Assembly: GCA_041399205.1 (NCBI GenBank)
Contig: JAWKTK010000007.1
Coordinates: forward strand, 271,401 to 335,400
Direction of reading: 5' to 3'
Length of the DNA stretch: 64,000 nucleotides
From: JAGQOZ01 sp041399205
GTDB taxonomy: Bacteria; Planctomycetota; Planctomycetia; Pirellulales; Pirellulaceae
Below are positions 9,435-20,073 of the stretch, in pieces (within the stretch, counting starts at the first letter, position 1; each line of letters starts with the position of its first letter). Below the pieces are notes generated by a model that did not search any database, was not told the origin of the DNA, and was given only the letters and a program-made list of their open reading frames with translations. The translations under genes and the position numbers were made by a program.

Positions 9435-12400
9435 TCAAATCAACGGACTACCAAACTTGTCGAATCGCTGCCAACCGGCAGCCCATGCGACCAACCAGTT
9501 ATCATCATGACGGTCCGATCCTGCCGTAGCGACGTAGGTTCCTTGCTGAAAGACAAACACGAGCCTGAAGGTCAAAGTCACCGTCGTTGTTCCAGTCGCT
9601 TCTTCAAAGGACGCATTATTCGAATATTGTCCTCGTACTTTGCCGTACTGAAAACCAGGACAATGTCGGACGAATTGAAGATGCCATCGTGGTTCGAATC
9701 TCCAGGTAAAGGCTGGCTATCGGGCGCCAGGCGAACCACCAACACGGAAACTTGCTCGCCACGCCTGCGAACTGTTGTGTCGCTGTTATGCAGCAAACGC
9801 ATGAACCAATGAAGCGTAAAGCCACTTGCCGTCGGTCGTTGGATGCCAAGCGTCATCGTACGTGAATTGTTGATTGGCACGGCATTGACCATTGTGACTA
9901 AGCGTTTCTCCGCCATTGATAACTGCCCGGCCCATTCGCCTGCGATCTTGATATCGGTGCCGTGGTCACGCGGAACGCCTCGATATCTTCCGGCTCACGA
10001 CAACTCGGTCACCACCGGCAAGTTCAGTGACAAGACTATCTTAAACCGAAACGACACTCCACCCGTTATCATGACCGATGCCAGATCCACGTTCGTGTCA
10101 GACGCGTTGAGGATTTCTAGAAATTCGAAAGCATTATTGTCAGAATACCCAGCACATTCGTCGGGCGTTTGGCGACGCTGGATTATAGTGAACTTCAGCA
10201 ACTTAGCCTGTAGCCCCTGATCGTGCTGATCGGATTGGGTCGGAGTGAATTCGATGGGAGATGACCAATGACTCCAGCGTCCCGTATCGTCTTGATACCG
10301 AATTCGCACTCGATATGTCTGGCCGATGGCAATCTGGCTGACAGGAATTTGGATTCGAGGATCCAGCGTCGTCAGCTTCCCGCTGTCCAAACCAAATCAA
10401 TTTCGTACACCCACGGATCGCCCGTTGTGTAGGATGGCGTTCCCGGATGATGGACTTGCCCCAGTCTCCATTCCATGGCCGCGAACGAATCGGGCTCTGT
10501 GCATCCTGAAAATCGGTGGCGTGAAAGACAAGGTCATCCGCCGGAACTGGTCAGCCTCGACGAATGTGACGGTTGGCGTCACCGGGATCATTGCGTCTTC
10601 GGCTAGTGCTGCCAACTGACCGCCACCAAACCATCTTGCGAAATAAATTCTTTGACCCAATTGATCATGCCTTCAAACCCGACGGGACTGATGGCTCGAC
10701 GCACTTCGCAAGCGCTGTTCCTGAAGGATACCGATATTCTCATTGTGGTGAACGCTCCGTAATGCTGGCCGCTTGCGGGCGAACGCCTGGATCGCAAGTT
10801 GTAATCCCACATCGCTCGGTCAATTGCTGCGAATGCTTCCCACATGCCGAGTACCTTCAACAACGAGCGCCCCTTGGTCGGCGTTTAATAGTAGATCCTG
10901 CAATTGGTAGCCTGACTCTGAAACTGATCAGTCTTCATGCCCGAAGGCTTCTTACGAATCGTTCAGCGGCGGACGCATCTTGAATCATCAACTCAGCACG
11001 AATTTTCTGCACAGACGATATCCCCACGGTACACGACCTATTTTCGCCACCATCGAAAAAGCAGCAAACCTTTTTACGGTTGAATGTCCAATGATCAGGG
11101 GTTTCACAATATCTGCTGACAACTGAAATATTGTCACCAATCCAGCGTTTTTTGCCACCATTCCCCATAATGCACTTTCGCGACGATTGCAAATTGTTCG
11201 CGTCAGCGCAACGCGCATCCGAACGGACTGTCGTCTGAGGTGCCTCCAAAGCCGTGCTTTGAGTTCACTGGCGGTATTCTGCATGCGGAACAGATTTCCA
11301 TCAGGCAAATTGTGTGATCTCAAAAAGTCACCGCTGGGATTTTCAAACGCCAAGTAAAGTCCTATAGATCGCCGTCGTATTGGTCGTCGGCCGATGATTC
11401 GGTGGCGTCGTCGATGACTCGCAACTGAAACGGACTGATGTTCGGTGCTGCTACACCCGCCATGTTGAATAGTCGAAACGCAATCGCTTCGTCCATGCCC
11501 GCCAAACCACGATTTGCGGGCGCCCATGGTGAAGCCGCAGTTCCAAAGTTGAGTGTCCGCAGTTTTTCTGGCCATGGATTGCCGTATTGGTCATAGCCTT
11601 GGAATTCGTGCCCGCGATTAAACTTCAATTTCCACTTATTCTTGCCGGTTACATACGTGGAATTTGTCCTCGAATCCGATACCGCATGTGATCAGACTTG
11701 GTCACCAACGACCAATGTTCCTTCGAATCGAAATTCGTTGTGTTAAACTGCGTACGGTAATTGCTGTTTTCGACGTCATCTCTATGCGAAATCAGAAACG
11801 CGGGGGAGTGACCGAGTGGCCTCGGTTGAATACGTCACAGGTTCGGTCGAACCGGGCCGATCTGCTCCGTCCATTCAGGGATTCCGTCGTAAACAAAATA
11901 CCAGGCGAAATTGGATTGCACATCGTCGGCATAGGGCGTCTGAACGGAAGTTCCATTCACATCGGTATGCTGATTCGATAGCGAACCAATCGACGATGTG
12001 TGTGAAGTTCCGCCGGAAGCGCAGCCGAATAAAATGCCGCCCAGCCGCGGTCTCGTCGGCTTCGGTTCCATCATCTGACATTGGCAAGCTGGTCCATTCG
12101 GTCTGATATCGAGTATCCGATTTCTCAAAATGTAGTCTCCCGGATCCACCAACTGATATTGCAACGTGACGTCAAAAACTCCTGCGGATCTGTCACTCCT
12201 TGCCGCCAACACCACGTCAACTCCGGAAATCGGCTTCGAGCTGGGTCGACATCCACCTGCCGAATCTGAGGCGGTGCGTTCGTAGAATAAATGCTGTTGA
12301 CTGTCCCCGGAGTAGGTCGCCCCGAAATCTGATCGCCAGCTGACCGCCAACTTCCACCCAGATCATTGTCCAGCGACGGATGAATCAATTCCATGGACGG

Positions 12401-13383
12401 ACCATCTCCGCCTGCAGCCGTGGGCCAGGGAAAACCGATCTGGTAAGAAACCGTATCGATAAGCCTACCGAAGATTGTCGCGAAGCGTGATGCGTTCGCC
12501 CGAATTCGCTAATTTTCCGGCGTATTCTCCGTCGGCTTCGTGGAACACAACATCCGTTTCGAAATGAAACCGGAATGAACCGGCACCGTACTGATGTTGG
12601 TGGACGTCAATGGTCCCTGGAAATTCATCCGCAGCGTTGAATCGCGAAGACCTAACAACGAAATGCGACCACCGCCATCATTGACCATCCTGCTGCTGGC
12701 CGCCATTGAGCACCGCTCTGCCGAACTGTAACCGACGCGACGATGGTGTACGCTCCTGCTTCAAGCTCGAAGTGGTTCAGCCAGCGTCTTGAAGCGTGAA
12801 CCACCAATCAAATCCCCTGGCGATTCTTCCGTGAAGGTTGATTCGGCCAAGATTTGGTCGCCTTGATCGTCACTGGGAGTATCTGGTGTATCGCCATCGT
12901 TTCGCGACCATAACCGCACTTTGCAATATCACTTCGCATACCGTCCGAACGACTATCGAACGCCGCAAGGCTGGTCACAAAATGGGCGAATGAACAACAA
13001 AGTCCATCCCCACGGGCGCTACCGAAATTTTGCCGGCCGCTGGTTCCTTCTTCGATTTCATAAGCTACGAATGGGCCTGATCCGATATCGAATTCCGCCG
13101 AATAGGCCTCGGCATTTTCCGTAACAACGATAGTCACCTGCGGCGACCGTTGTACCAGCAGGAAACTGGTATGTGACAACGTCGGAAAAAGTGCCAACCC
13201 GGATACGTCAGCCGACTCGTCCCCAGCATTGAAGAGTTCAATAAATTCGGAAAGGCTTTGATTATCTTGGGGGTTGTAATGAATCTCATTAATCACAACA
13301 TTTGCGGCCAACATGCATCGCGATTCAAATGTTTCAAAACGGAGTAAACGGGCGTGGCTTCGCTTGTTTGAATGAAATCGCAT
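9435..13383 (-). pseudogene. Large secreted LTD/CotH-kinase/dockerin protein, frame broken
   Basis: The ATG at 13383 starts a protein with the planctomycete extracellular motif (RLLRFETFESRCMLAANVV). A lamin-tail-like domain follows (INEIHYNPQDNQSLSEFIEL, then VSGLALFP). Further on, 11600-11350 reads HEFQGYDQYGNPWPEKLRTL, AIAFRLFNMAGV and then, after frame breaks, a GLYLAFENPSGDFLRSHNLP-like segment. These match the CotH-kinase core, which phosphorylates proteins outside the cytoplasm. The C-terminus has a dockerin-like EF-hand (GDSNHDGIFNSSDIVLVF, near 9690) followed by a GDWNNDGDFD-like half. The 1316-codon span is close to the intact paralogue at 33207-37265 (1352 residues). There are many indels. 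Confidence 0.75.
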
Positions 13384-13891
13384 GCCATTTTTTCTGTGGG
13401 TAACAGGGAATCAGGGACTTTCACTTCTGCAGTGGAGCACGATGTACGCGAGTCCATTCTTCAAAACCGTACGCACGCAATGGCGAGGATCATCACTTGC
13501 ACGCCAGTAAAAGCTACAAAGAACCAACGGCCATCGCGTCCGCATTTCCGTTCGAGTTCGTTACCGTGCCGCATGTCGCTATTAGCCGTCATGACGTAGG
13601 CCACGCGGATTCTACTAGCCGGTCAACTTCGGGTCAACAAAATATGAAAACACAGATTCTTGCAGCTACTGACGACTGACTGCTGCCATTGCCGACAAGC
13701 GGTTATAACAAAAACGCCGAAACGCGGGGTCGCCGAGAAAGAAAAGCAGCGGGGCAGATGCTCCGCAAATCCTAACGGCATTGTCACCGAGTGAACGGGC
13801 GAACCGAATTCTTCGCGGCACAAGTCACACTCCTACGATTCTCTTTCAGCCAGATTGTATGGCAAACAGAGCAAACCGAGGAGGCCGAGAA
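13384..13891. other. Gap between divergent genes
   Basis: This is the shared upstream region of the minus-strand CotH protein and the plus-strand DUF1559 protein. A GAGGAGG ribosome site lies at 13879-13885, just before the DUF1559 start. I saw no coding stretch, repeat or known regulatory element in the rest. Confidence 0.5.
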
Positions 13892-14949
13892 ATGACTCGA
13901 CGCACGCACGCCTTTACGCTAGTAGAACTACTTGTCGTGATCGCCATAATTTCCCTGTTGGTCTTGCTGTTGCTACCCGCGATTTCTGCTGCGCGCGAGG
14001 CAGCCAGGCGAACGCAATGCATTAACCGACTCAAGCAACTTCAAGCCGGTTTAATCAACTACGAATCCGCTCATCAATACTTTCCACCCGGAGCGGACAA
14101 ATCGGGCGCCGCTTGGCCTGCCTTCATCTTGCCGTTTCTGGAGGAAAACTCGCTATTCGATGCCCTGACACTGACGATCCTGCGAATCCGCTGTAGACGC
14201 GCTGGGCAATCGAGACTGGTTGCCCGGTTCATTTGCCAGTCTGGAATCGAAGGACCCAGCAGCGCGAAACGTAGCCGCTTTGGCCAAGCCGGTTAGTGTC
14301 TTCACCTGTCCATCGTCTGCTTCGTACGGTATCAATTCTGGCAACAATGTCGAAAACGATGGCGTCTCACAACAATTTCGCATCAACTACGCTGCAAGCG
14401 GAAGCCATAACCTATTGCGTGACGACGATCCTCGAATTTTTTCCGAACCGAACACCGTCCTGACCGGAGCGTTTGTGTATGACCAGCCGTTGAACTACCC
14501 CAAGTTCAAAGACGGTTTATCAAAAACAATTTTCCTGGGCGAAGTCGACTATTTTGACGAACCAAGCATTCGGACAGGGTGCGGCATTCGAGAATTTGAC
14601 AACCAATGCAATCGTTTGGTGCCCAGCGTGCATCGGCGCGTGAAGGACCATGTTTACCTGGGCAGCGACGACTTGGACCGGATGCAAGATCTGTCCGAAA
14701 CTCTGTTGCTCGACTGCCATCATGCCCAATTCGATCAACGAACCACTGGGCGTTTGTGGCTCGCAGTGCCAGGCAGTCATCCCCAACCTTCGCATCGAAG
14801 GCGGAGTGTTTCGTTCGCCGCACGCTGGCTTATGCGTCTTTTCGTTTGGCGATGGATCGGTCCGAGCCATCTCGGATTCAATCGATCGCAAGGTTTTCCA
14901 AGCCCTCGGTTCTCGACGCGGCGAAGAAACGAATCACTATCTTAAGTAA
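13892..14949 (+). pseudogene. DUF1559 pilin-like prepilin protein, frame broken
   Basis: The start is ATG 13892 with a GAGGAGG site. The N-terminus MTRRTHAFTLVELLVVIAII is a type IV prepilin leader with the cleavage/methylation motif F-T-L-V-E, followed by a hydrophobic helix and the DUF1559 signature AISAAREAARRTQC. The body reads NYESAHQYFPPGAD, then SVFTCPSSASYG, QFRINYAASG and KFKDGLSKTIFLGE. It ends with the DUF1559 box FRSPHAGLCVFSFGDGSVRA (about 14810-14870) and ETNHYLK. The length of about 352 residues is normal. There are at least two frame changes (near 14180 and 14690). These proteins are very abundant in planctomycetes; the role is unproven but they are presumed pseudopilins or surface proteins. 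Confidence 0.88.
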
Positions 14950-15231
14950 GTTTGATGATATCGGTACGTCGGAGGCATCGCTGATGCGAGCACTGAGCAC
15001 CAGGCTGCCAGCCAGCAACTCGCTACCATTGAGCACGATAATAGCTCCACGACTTAGAGAACCTTAAACCAAACCGAAATACCAAAAAAATACAGGCTGG
15101 CGGCCTGACCTACGCGGAGTTGAGGCTCATTCGCTGTCCAACAATTCGAACGATGTTCCCCAAAATATTGACTGGCCGACCGGTTTGCGTTTCAATGACA
15201 ACGCCAGCGTTCGATAACAGGGAATAGAATT

Positions 15232-17565
15232 TTGCGAAAAACAACCCGCTTGCAACAGCCAGAGAATCTTGAACCGCGAAACCTCCTTTACGTCATTATT
15301 GGTGGATCTGGACGGTGACTCGGACGTCGATGTACTTGAAGGGGCTCTTGGCTGGAAAACGACGGATCTGGCAACTTTGAAACGCATGATTTTTCCACCA
15401 GGAAGTTCAACGCAATTGCTGGTGACGTCGATGGCGACGGCGATCTGGATATCGTAACTTCGGAACCGAGCTGGTTCGAAAATGTCGACGGGCACTTCAG
15501 TGTTTCTCATCCAATCCAATCCAGTCAACGCGGCATGGATTCAATTCGCCTGTTTGACGTAGGCGGCGACGGGGACTTGGATCTTATCGCTACGACCGAC
15601 GAATTCGCATTCTTATTTCGCAATGAAGACGGCGATCTGATTCAACAAGAGCAGCACGCTGACAGACCAGTTTCTGTCCGTGACAGATTTTGATTTGGAT
15701 GGTGATCTTGATTTCCTGGCGTGCGAAAAAAATTAGTCGATTGTATCGACCGCGAGGTGTGGCTAAGACCGCGGCGATAGTACGAATGGATTCGAACGCG
15801 AGGATCTTACTTTCGAATGCGCGCTTTGCAGAACGTCTCAGATGCTTATTTCCTGGATGTCGACGGCGATGGTTGGGATGATGTGTTGCTTTCGTCTGTT
15901 TGGACAGCCAAACTGTCTCAGGATGCATGGAGGAATTCCCATGGAACCGGAGTGGAATCCAGCTTATTCAGGTCGTTTGTCGGCGAGGTAACGCGTTTTA
16001 CCGTGACATCGACGGCGACGGTGATCTAGATCAAATAGCCTTTGACAACTCCTATTTTTGGTGGTCGCTAAACGTCGGCGGTGACTTTATTGGCTGTGGC
16101 TTGGAAGCAACGCATCTTCCACCGATCTGGGGAGCAGATGACGTGGCCGACTTCAATCAAGACGGCATATTCGATTTGTACGCTGGCAATGGCCGTTGGT
16201 ATAACATGCATTCACGTCAGTTACATGACCCCGCCAGCAAACCAATCACCGAGCCTGCGAACCAAGTAGCATTCGTTTCGTCAAGACTCGATGATTCATT
16301 CGACAATGCGGTACTGTTCGCCGATTTCAATTCTGACGGGCGACAAGATATCATCGCGGGGACGGACACGGACTGGCGAATTCAAATCGACAACGATGGA
16401 GACAACCTTCCCGATCAGACCTCCGTTTTGCCGTGGCAACGCAGGCAAGTCGTAGATCCCATTCGCGACGATCGTTACTTCGAAGCAAGAGACGCGGACA
16501 ATGACGGCGATATCGACATTTTTGGTATCGGCCTTCAAGGCTCCGATTTGGTGCCCGTGTTCGTAGAGAACACCGACGGGCTGGGGAATTTCGCTTTGCG
16601 GTATCCTGCGACTGAATTCGAACGACCCTATACCGTTTGGTCATGGCAATCGGTGGATATGGACCGAGATGGTGTTCTTGATATTGTCGCTGTGATTTCG
16701 AATCGGGCGGACCAAAACTATGAACTAACGGTTTTGCTCCAGGACGCGGGCGGCTTCTCACCAACCAGGATTGCGACCATGCCGATCCGTACAGGAGCAT
16801 TGATCGAATTCGAAATTCAAGACATTGATCGCGATGGTGATCCAGATATTGGCCTACTGACACCGCAAAACGAATTGTTCTGGGTTACGAACGAAGACGG
16901 CAACTTCGTTCCAACCACCAACCAAGTCTCGAGCGTTGAGTTTGCCATTGCCGATGACGACGGTTCGTCTTGGCTACTGACATCTTCAGATTCAAACGTG
17001 TATCGCCAATCAGATGGCGATTTCGAGTTAGTCCAAGAGATGCCTTTGTTTTCGACGGACGTACGCTGGTTTGACGTGGACGACGACGGTGATCAAGACT
17101 TGGTCGAAGTATCGGAATACGCCGTTAGCTGGTTTGAACAAACGGAAGATGGACTCTTTCCATTTCGCCGGATGATCGGAACCAGTTACTTTCGCAGTCT
17201 AGACGTCCGGGTTCTCGACTGGGACGGAGATGGCGACATGGACGTACTCAGACGCGATGCGTTAGGCTGGACGCTTATGGAACAACGATTCGCGGGCGAT
17301 TCGAACAATGACGGCATTTTCAATTCCGGAGATCTGGTTCAGGTGTTTCAGTCTGGTCTTTATGAGGCAGGTGCATCAGCGTCGTTCGAACAAGGAGATT
17401 GGAACGCGATGGCGTCTTTGATTCGGCCGACTTAGTCTACGTTTTCCAGCGGACACCTACACGTACGATGCGAAATGGGCCGACGCAAAATGGGCCAGCG
17501 ATCTAGCAAGCATGATCGATGCTAATTGGCGGTTTGCGAAACAAACAACAGGGAGACGGCGATGA
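15232..17565 (+). pseudogene. FG-GAP/VCBS-repeat secreted protein with dockerin-like end (tandem copy 1), frame broken
   Basis: The N-terminus (TTG 15232, uncertain) carries the planctomycete extracellular motif, LQQPENLEPRNLL. Many calcium-binding-like VCBS/FG-GAP units of the D-x-D-x-D-G-D type follow (LVDLDGDSDVDVLEG, DVDGDGDLDIVTS, LDWDGDGDMDVL), which predict a beta-propeller. The C-terminus has a dockerin-like pair: GDSNNDGIFNSGDLVQVFQ at 17299-17355, and GDWN.DGVFDSADLVYVFQ at 17395-17452. The span of 15900-17405 is uninterrupted. Comparison with copy 2 shows one base missing near 17405 and another near 17455. The stop TGA (17563-17565) overlaps the start of copy 2 as ATGA. The ligand or surface role is unknown. 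Confidence 0.8.
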
Positions 17566-19866
17566 GTTGGCAGCAAATCATGAGAAACCGAACACTTGTT
17601 GGTGAACTTCTAGAACAAAGGCATCTGCTCACCGCGTTGATTGATCTGGATGGAGATGCCGATGTAGATATTGTCGACGGCGGCACATGGCACGAAAACA
17701 ACGACGGATTCGGCAATTTTATCGCATATCATTACGGCCGAAGCGACCCTTTCGACCGCAGGTGACTTGGATGGTGACGGAGACTTGGATCTCGTAGTGG
17801 ACGATTCGGGTTGGTATGAAAACATCGACGGAGCGTTCGAAACATATCACGAATTCAACTCGCCCGTTCCCGACTTGACTCTGCTCAAGCTGCTAGACAT
17901 TGGCAGCGATGGCGACCTGGATGTAATTGCCGCCAACGATTCGACGGCGTTCTTGTTCGAAAACATCGACGGACGTGGCGATTTCAGGCGAATCAGGGCA
18001 GACGCAAGGCGCAGCATTCACGTGTCAGATTTTGATCGCGACGGGTATCTGGATTACCTTGTCGAACGCGACACCGATGAATGCAAGGATTGCACTGCAC
18101 TATGGTTAGACAAAGGAACGCCATCAGGTGAATTCGAAAGCGAACTTGTTGGAGCCGGTTTCCTTTGCACTACGTCCGGGTACTTTCGTGATTACGACGG
18201 TGACGGATGGGACGACGTCTTTTATAGTTCGCCGTGCAGTTTTCCGGACAAAGTGAACGTACGGCTAAAGTTGAATCGACAGGGCCAGCTTTCCGGTGAT
18301 TCATACTATGCATTGGGCTATGCCGATTATTTCTCTGAAACTCTTGACGACATCGACCAAGACAACGATTTGGACATAATCCAATTTGATCATTCCTATG
18401 ACATATCGTGGAAGATAGCAGATAGTTCCCGAAGTGGACAAAGCGAACGCATCAGCGTTTTGGAACATGGCCATCCAATTACCGTGCGTGACTTCAATGG
18501 CGATGGCATCATGGATCTCTACTACGGCGGCACCGAGTGGCTTGACGGCCTCACAGGACAATTGCATCGTCCCGGTGACGTTCCAGACCGCCCCAGTTCT
18601 CCTCGGCGTTTTACGGATCGACAGCTTGAAATTGGAAACCGAGTTTTCTTGTCGTTTGTCGACGTCGACAATGACGGGCATTCGGAAATAATTGCCAAAG
18701 AGCGAACCGGCCAAATCGTTTGGCTCAAGGATTCCGATGGGAATGGTGACTTCGAATCGGTTCAAACCATTGAAGGCGCTGGCACAGGCGGGCTGGGAAC
18801 GTTTGTCGCAACCGATATAGATCGTGACGGCGATCAGGATATCGTGATGTTCGGCCACCAGAATCAGCGATTAACTTATGTCGTTATCGAAAACGCTGAC
18901 GGGAACGGAAGTTTTTTCTGTCGGCAGCCGCTTCCTTCATTACGTCTATACGAACAAGTGATTGTCGATGATTTTGATGGTGACGGGGACGATGATTTCC
19001 TGACAGTCGAAAATTCATTCGACGGCAAGATAGCTTTTCTGCAGAATAACGCCGGAGAATTAAGCAGTGACGAGCTATTGTCGTTTCGTCCCGGCCTTGC
19101 TCCCCAAATGAAGGTCATCGATTTTGAAAACGATGGCGACCTGGACGTGATCATACCGTCGATGCGAATTTGGCTTCGAAATGACGTTGACCAATTTCAC
19201 AGGGTTGCGCTTTCGGTTTACGCCAGCGGAGCCTTTGACTTTGCCGACACCGATCACGACTCCGTGCCGGACACATTTGCCGCTCGATCTGCTGACAGCA
19301 TGCAGGTATATAAATTTGCCAACGGCGATTTTTCGTTGATTCACCAATTTCCAATCGGTGTCGGACGAGAAGTGAGGATCGCGGATATGAATGGCGATGG
19401 TAAATACGACATTGTGGTTGGAGCAAATCACTGGCTCGCCTGGCACGAACAATTTGAGCCAGATCGCTACTCAGAGGTACGTTATTTTGGAACGAGTTTT
19501 GTTCGCGCCGCCGAGACTCGGTTGACCGATTGGGACAATGACGGCGACCTAGACGTTCTGCGCTTGGCAGGTAGTTCGTGGACGTGGCTTGAAAACCGCT
19601 TTGTGGCCGATACGACCAACGATGGCGTTTTCAATTCCAGTGACCTTGTCGCGGTCTTCCAAGCAGGCAAGTTCGAGACTGCTGAAACGGCTGATGCAAG
19701 CCAAGGAGATTGGAACGGCGATGGCGTCTTTAATTCGGCCGACTTAGTCTACGTCTTTCAGCTGAACGCTTACACCTACGATGCGAGATGGGCCAGCGAT
19801 CTAGGAAGCACGCTAGATTCACACTGGAAGTCTAATGCGAAACAACTGCGAGGCAGTCGGCGATGA
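17562..19866 (+). CDS. FG-GAP/VCBS-repeat secreted protein with dockerin-like end (tandem copy 2)
   Basis: The ATG at 17562 overlaps the stop of copy 1 (ATGA). The N-terminus MSWQQIMRNRTLVGELLEQR leads into HLLTALIDLDGDADVDIV: the planctomycete extracellular motif, then the first D-x-D-G repeat. One frame change (net +1 or -2) lies near 17740; from there to 19866 the frame is open for more than 700 codons. More than ten D-x-D-x-D-G-type repeats predict a seven-bladed propeller. The C-terminus pairs DTTNDGVFNSSDLVAVFQ with GDWNGDGVFNSADLVYVFQ (19606-19761). The last 150 bp are nearly identical to those of copy 1, suggesting recent duplication or gene conversion. The total of about 768 codons matches copy 1 (about 777). 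Function unknown. Confidence 0.85.
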
Positions 19867-19982
19867 GTCGGCAACGAACTACGGAAAAACGGAGGCTTGT
19901 TTCAAGCGAACCCCAAGAGCCTCAGCAATTTTACGGTAGACTTCGGCAATATACATTGAAGCTTCCCGGTGACTTGTACTAA
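19863..19982 (+). pseudogene. Possible truncated third copy of the VCBS unit (N-terminus only)
   Basis: The stop of copy 2 again overlaps an ATG (ATGA at 19863-19866), in the same sequence context as the copy 1/copy 2 junction (CGGCGATGAGTyGGCArC). The 39-codon opening (MSRQRTTEKRRLVSSEPQ) resembles the copy 2 start (MSWQQIMRNRTLVGELLEQ) only for its first residues and then stops. The minus strand of the same stretch has a 60-codon opening (20061-19879, ending AEALGVRLKQASVFP) that also looks protein-like, so the alternative is a small minus-strand gene. Confidence 0.35.
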
Positions 19983-20073
19983 CAACATTCTCACAATCAA
20001 CCTCTGGCTTGCTATCGGGCGGATAATACATCTTCCCAAAACATCTTGCGACCGTACCCAAAACTTGCAGGCC

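Noticed and set aside
11790..11890. tRNA-like GGGGGAGTGACCGAGTGGCC on the plus strand
   Set aside because: It resembles a Ser/Leu tRNA 5' end only superficially; there is no acceptor-stem closure or T-arm, and it lies inside the CotH coding region.
19879..20061. 60-codon minus-strand opening downstream of the deacylase fusion
   Set aside because: It starts with TTG without a ribosome site; the plus strand of the same stretch may be a VCBS remnant. It is kept only as an alternative in that entry.
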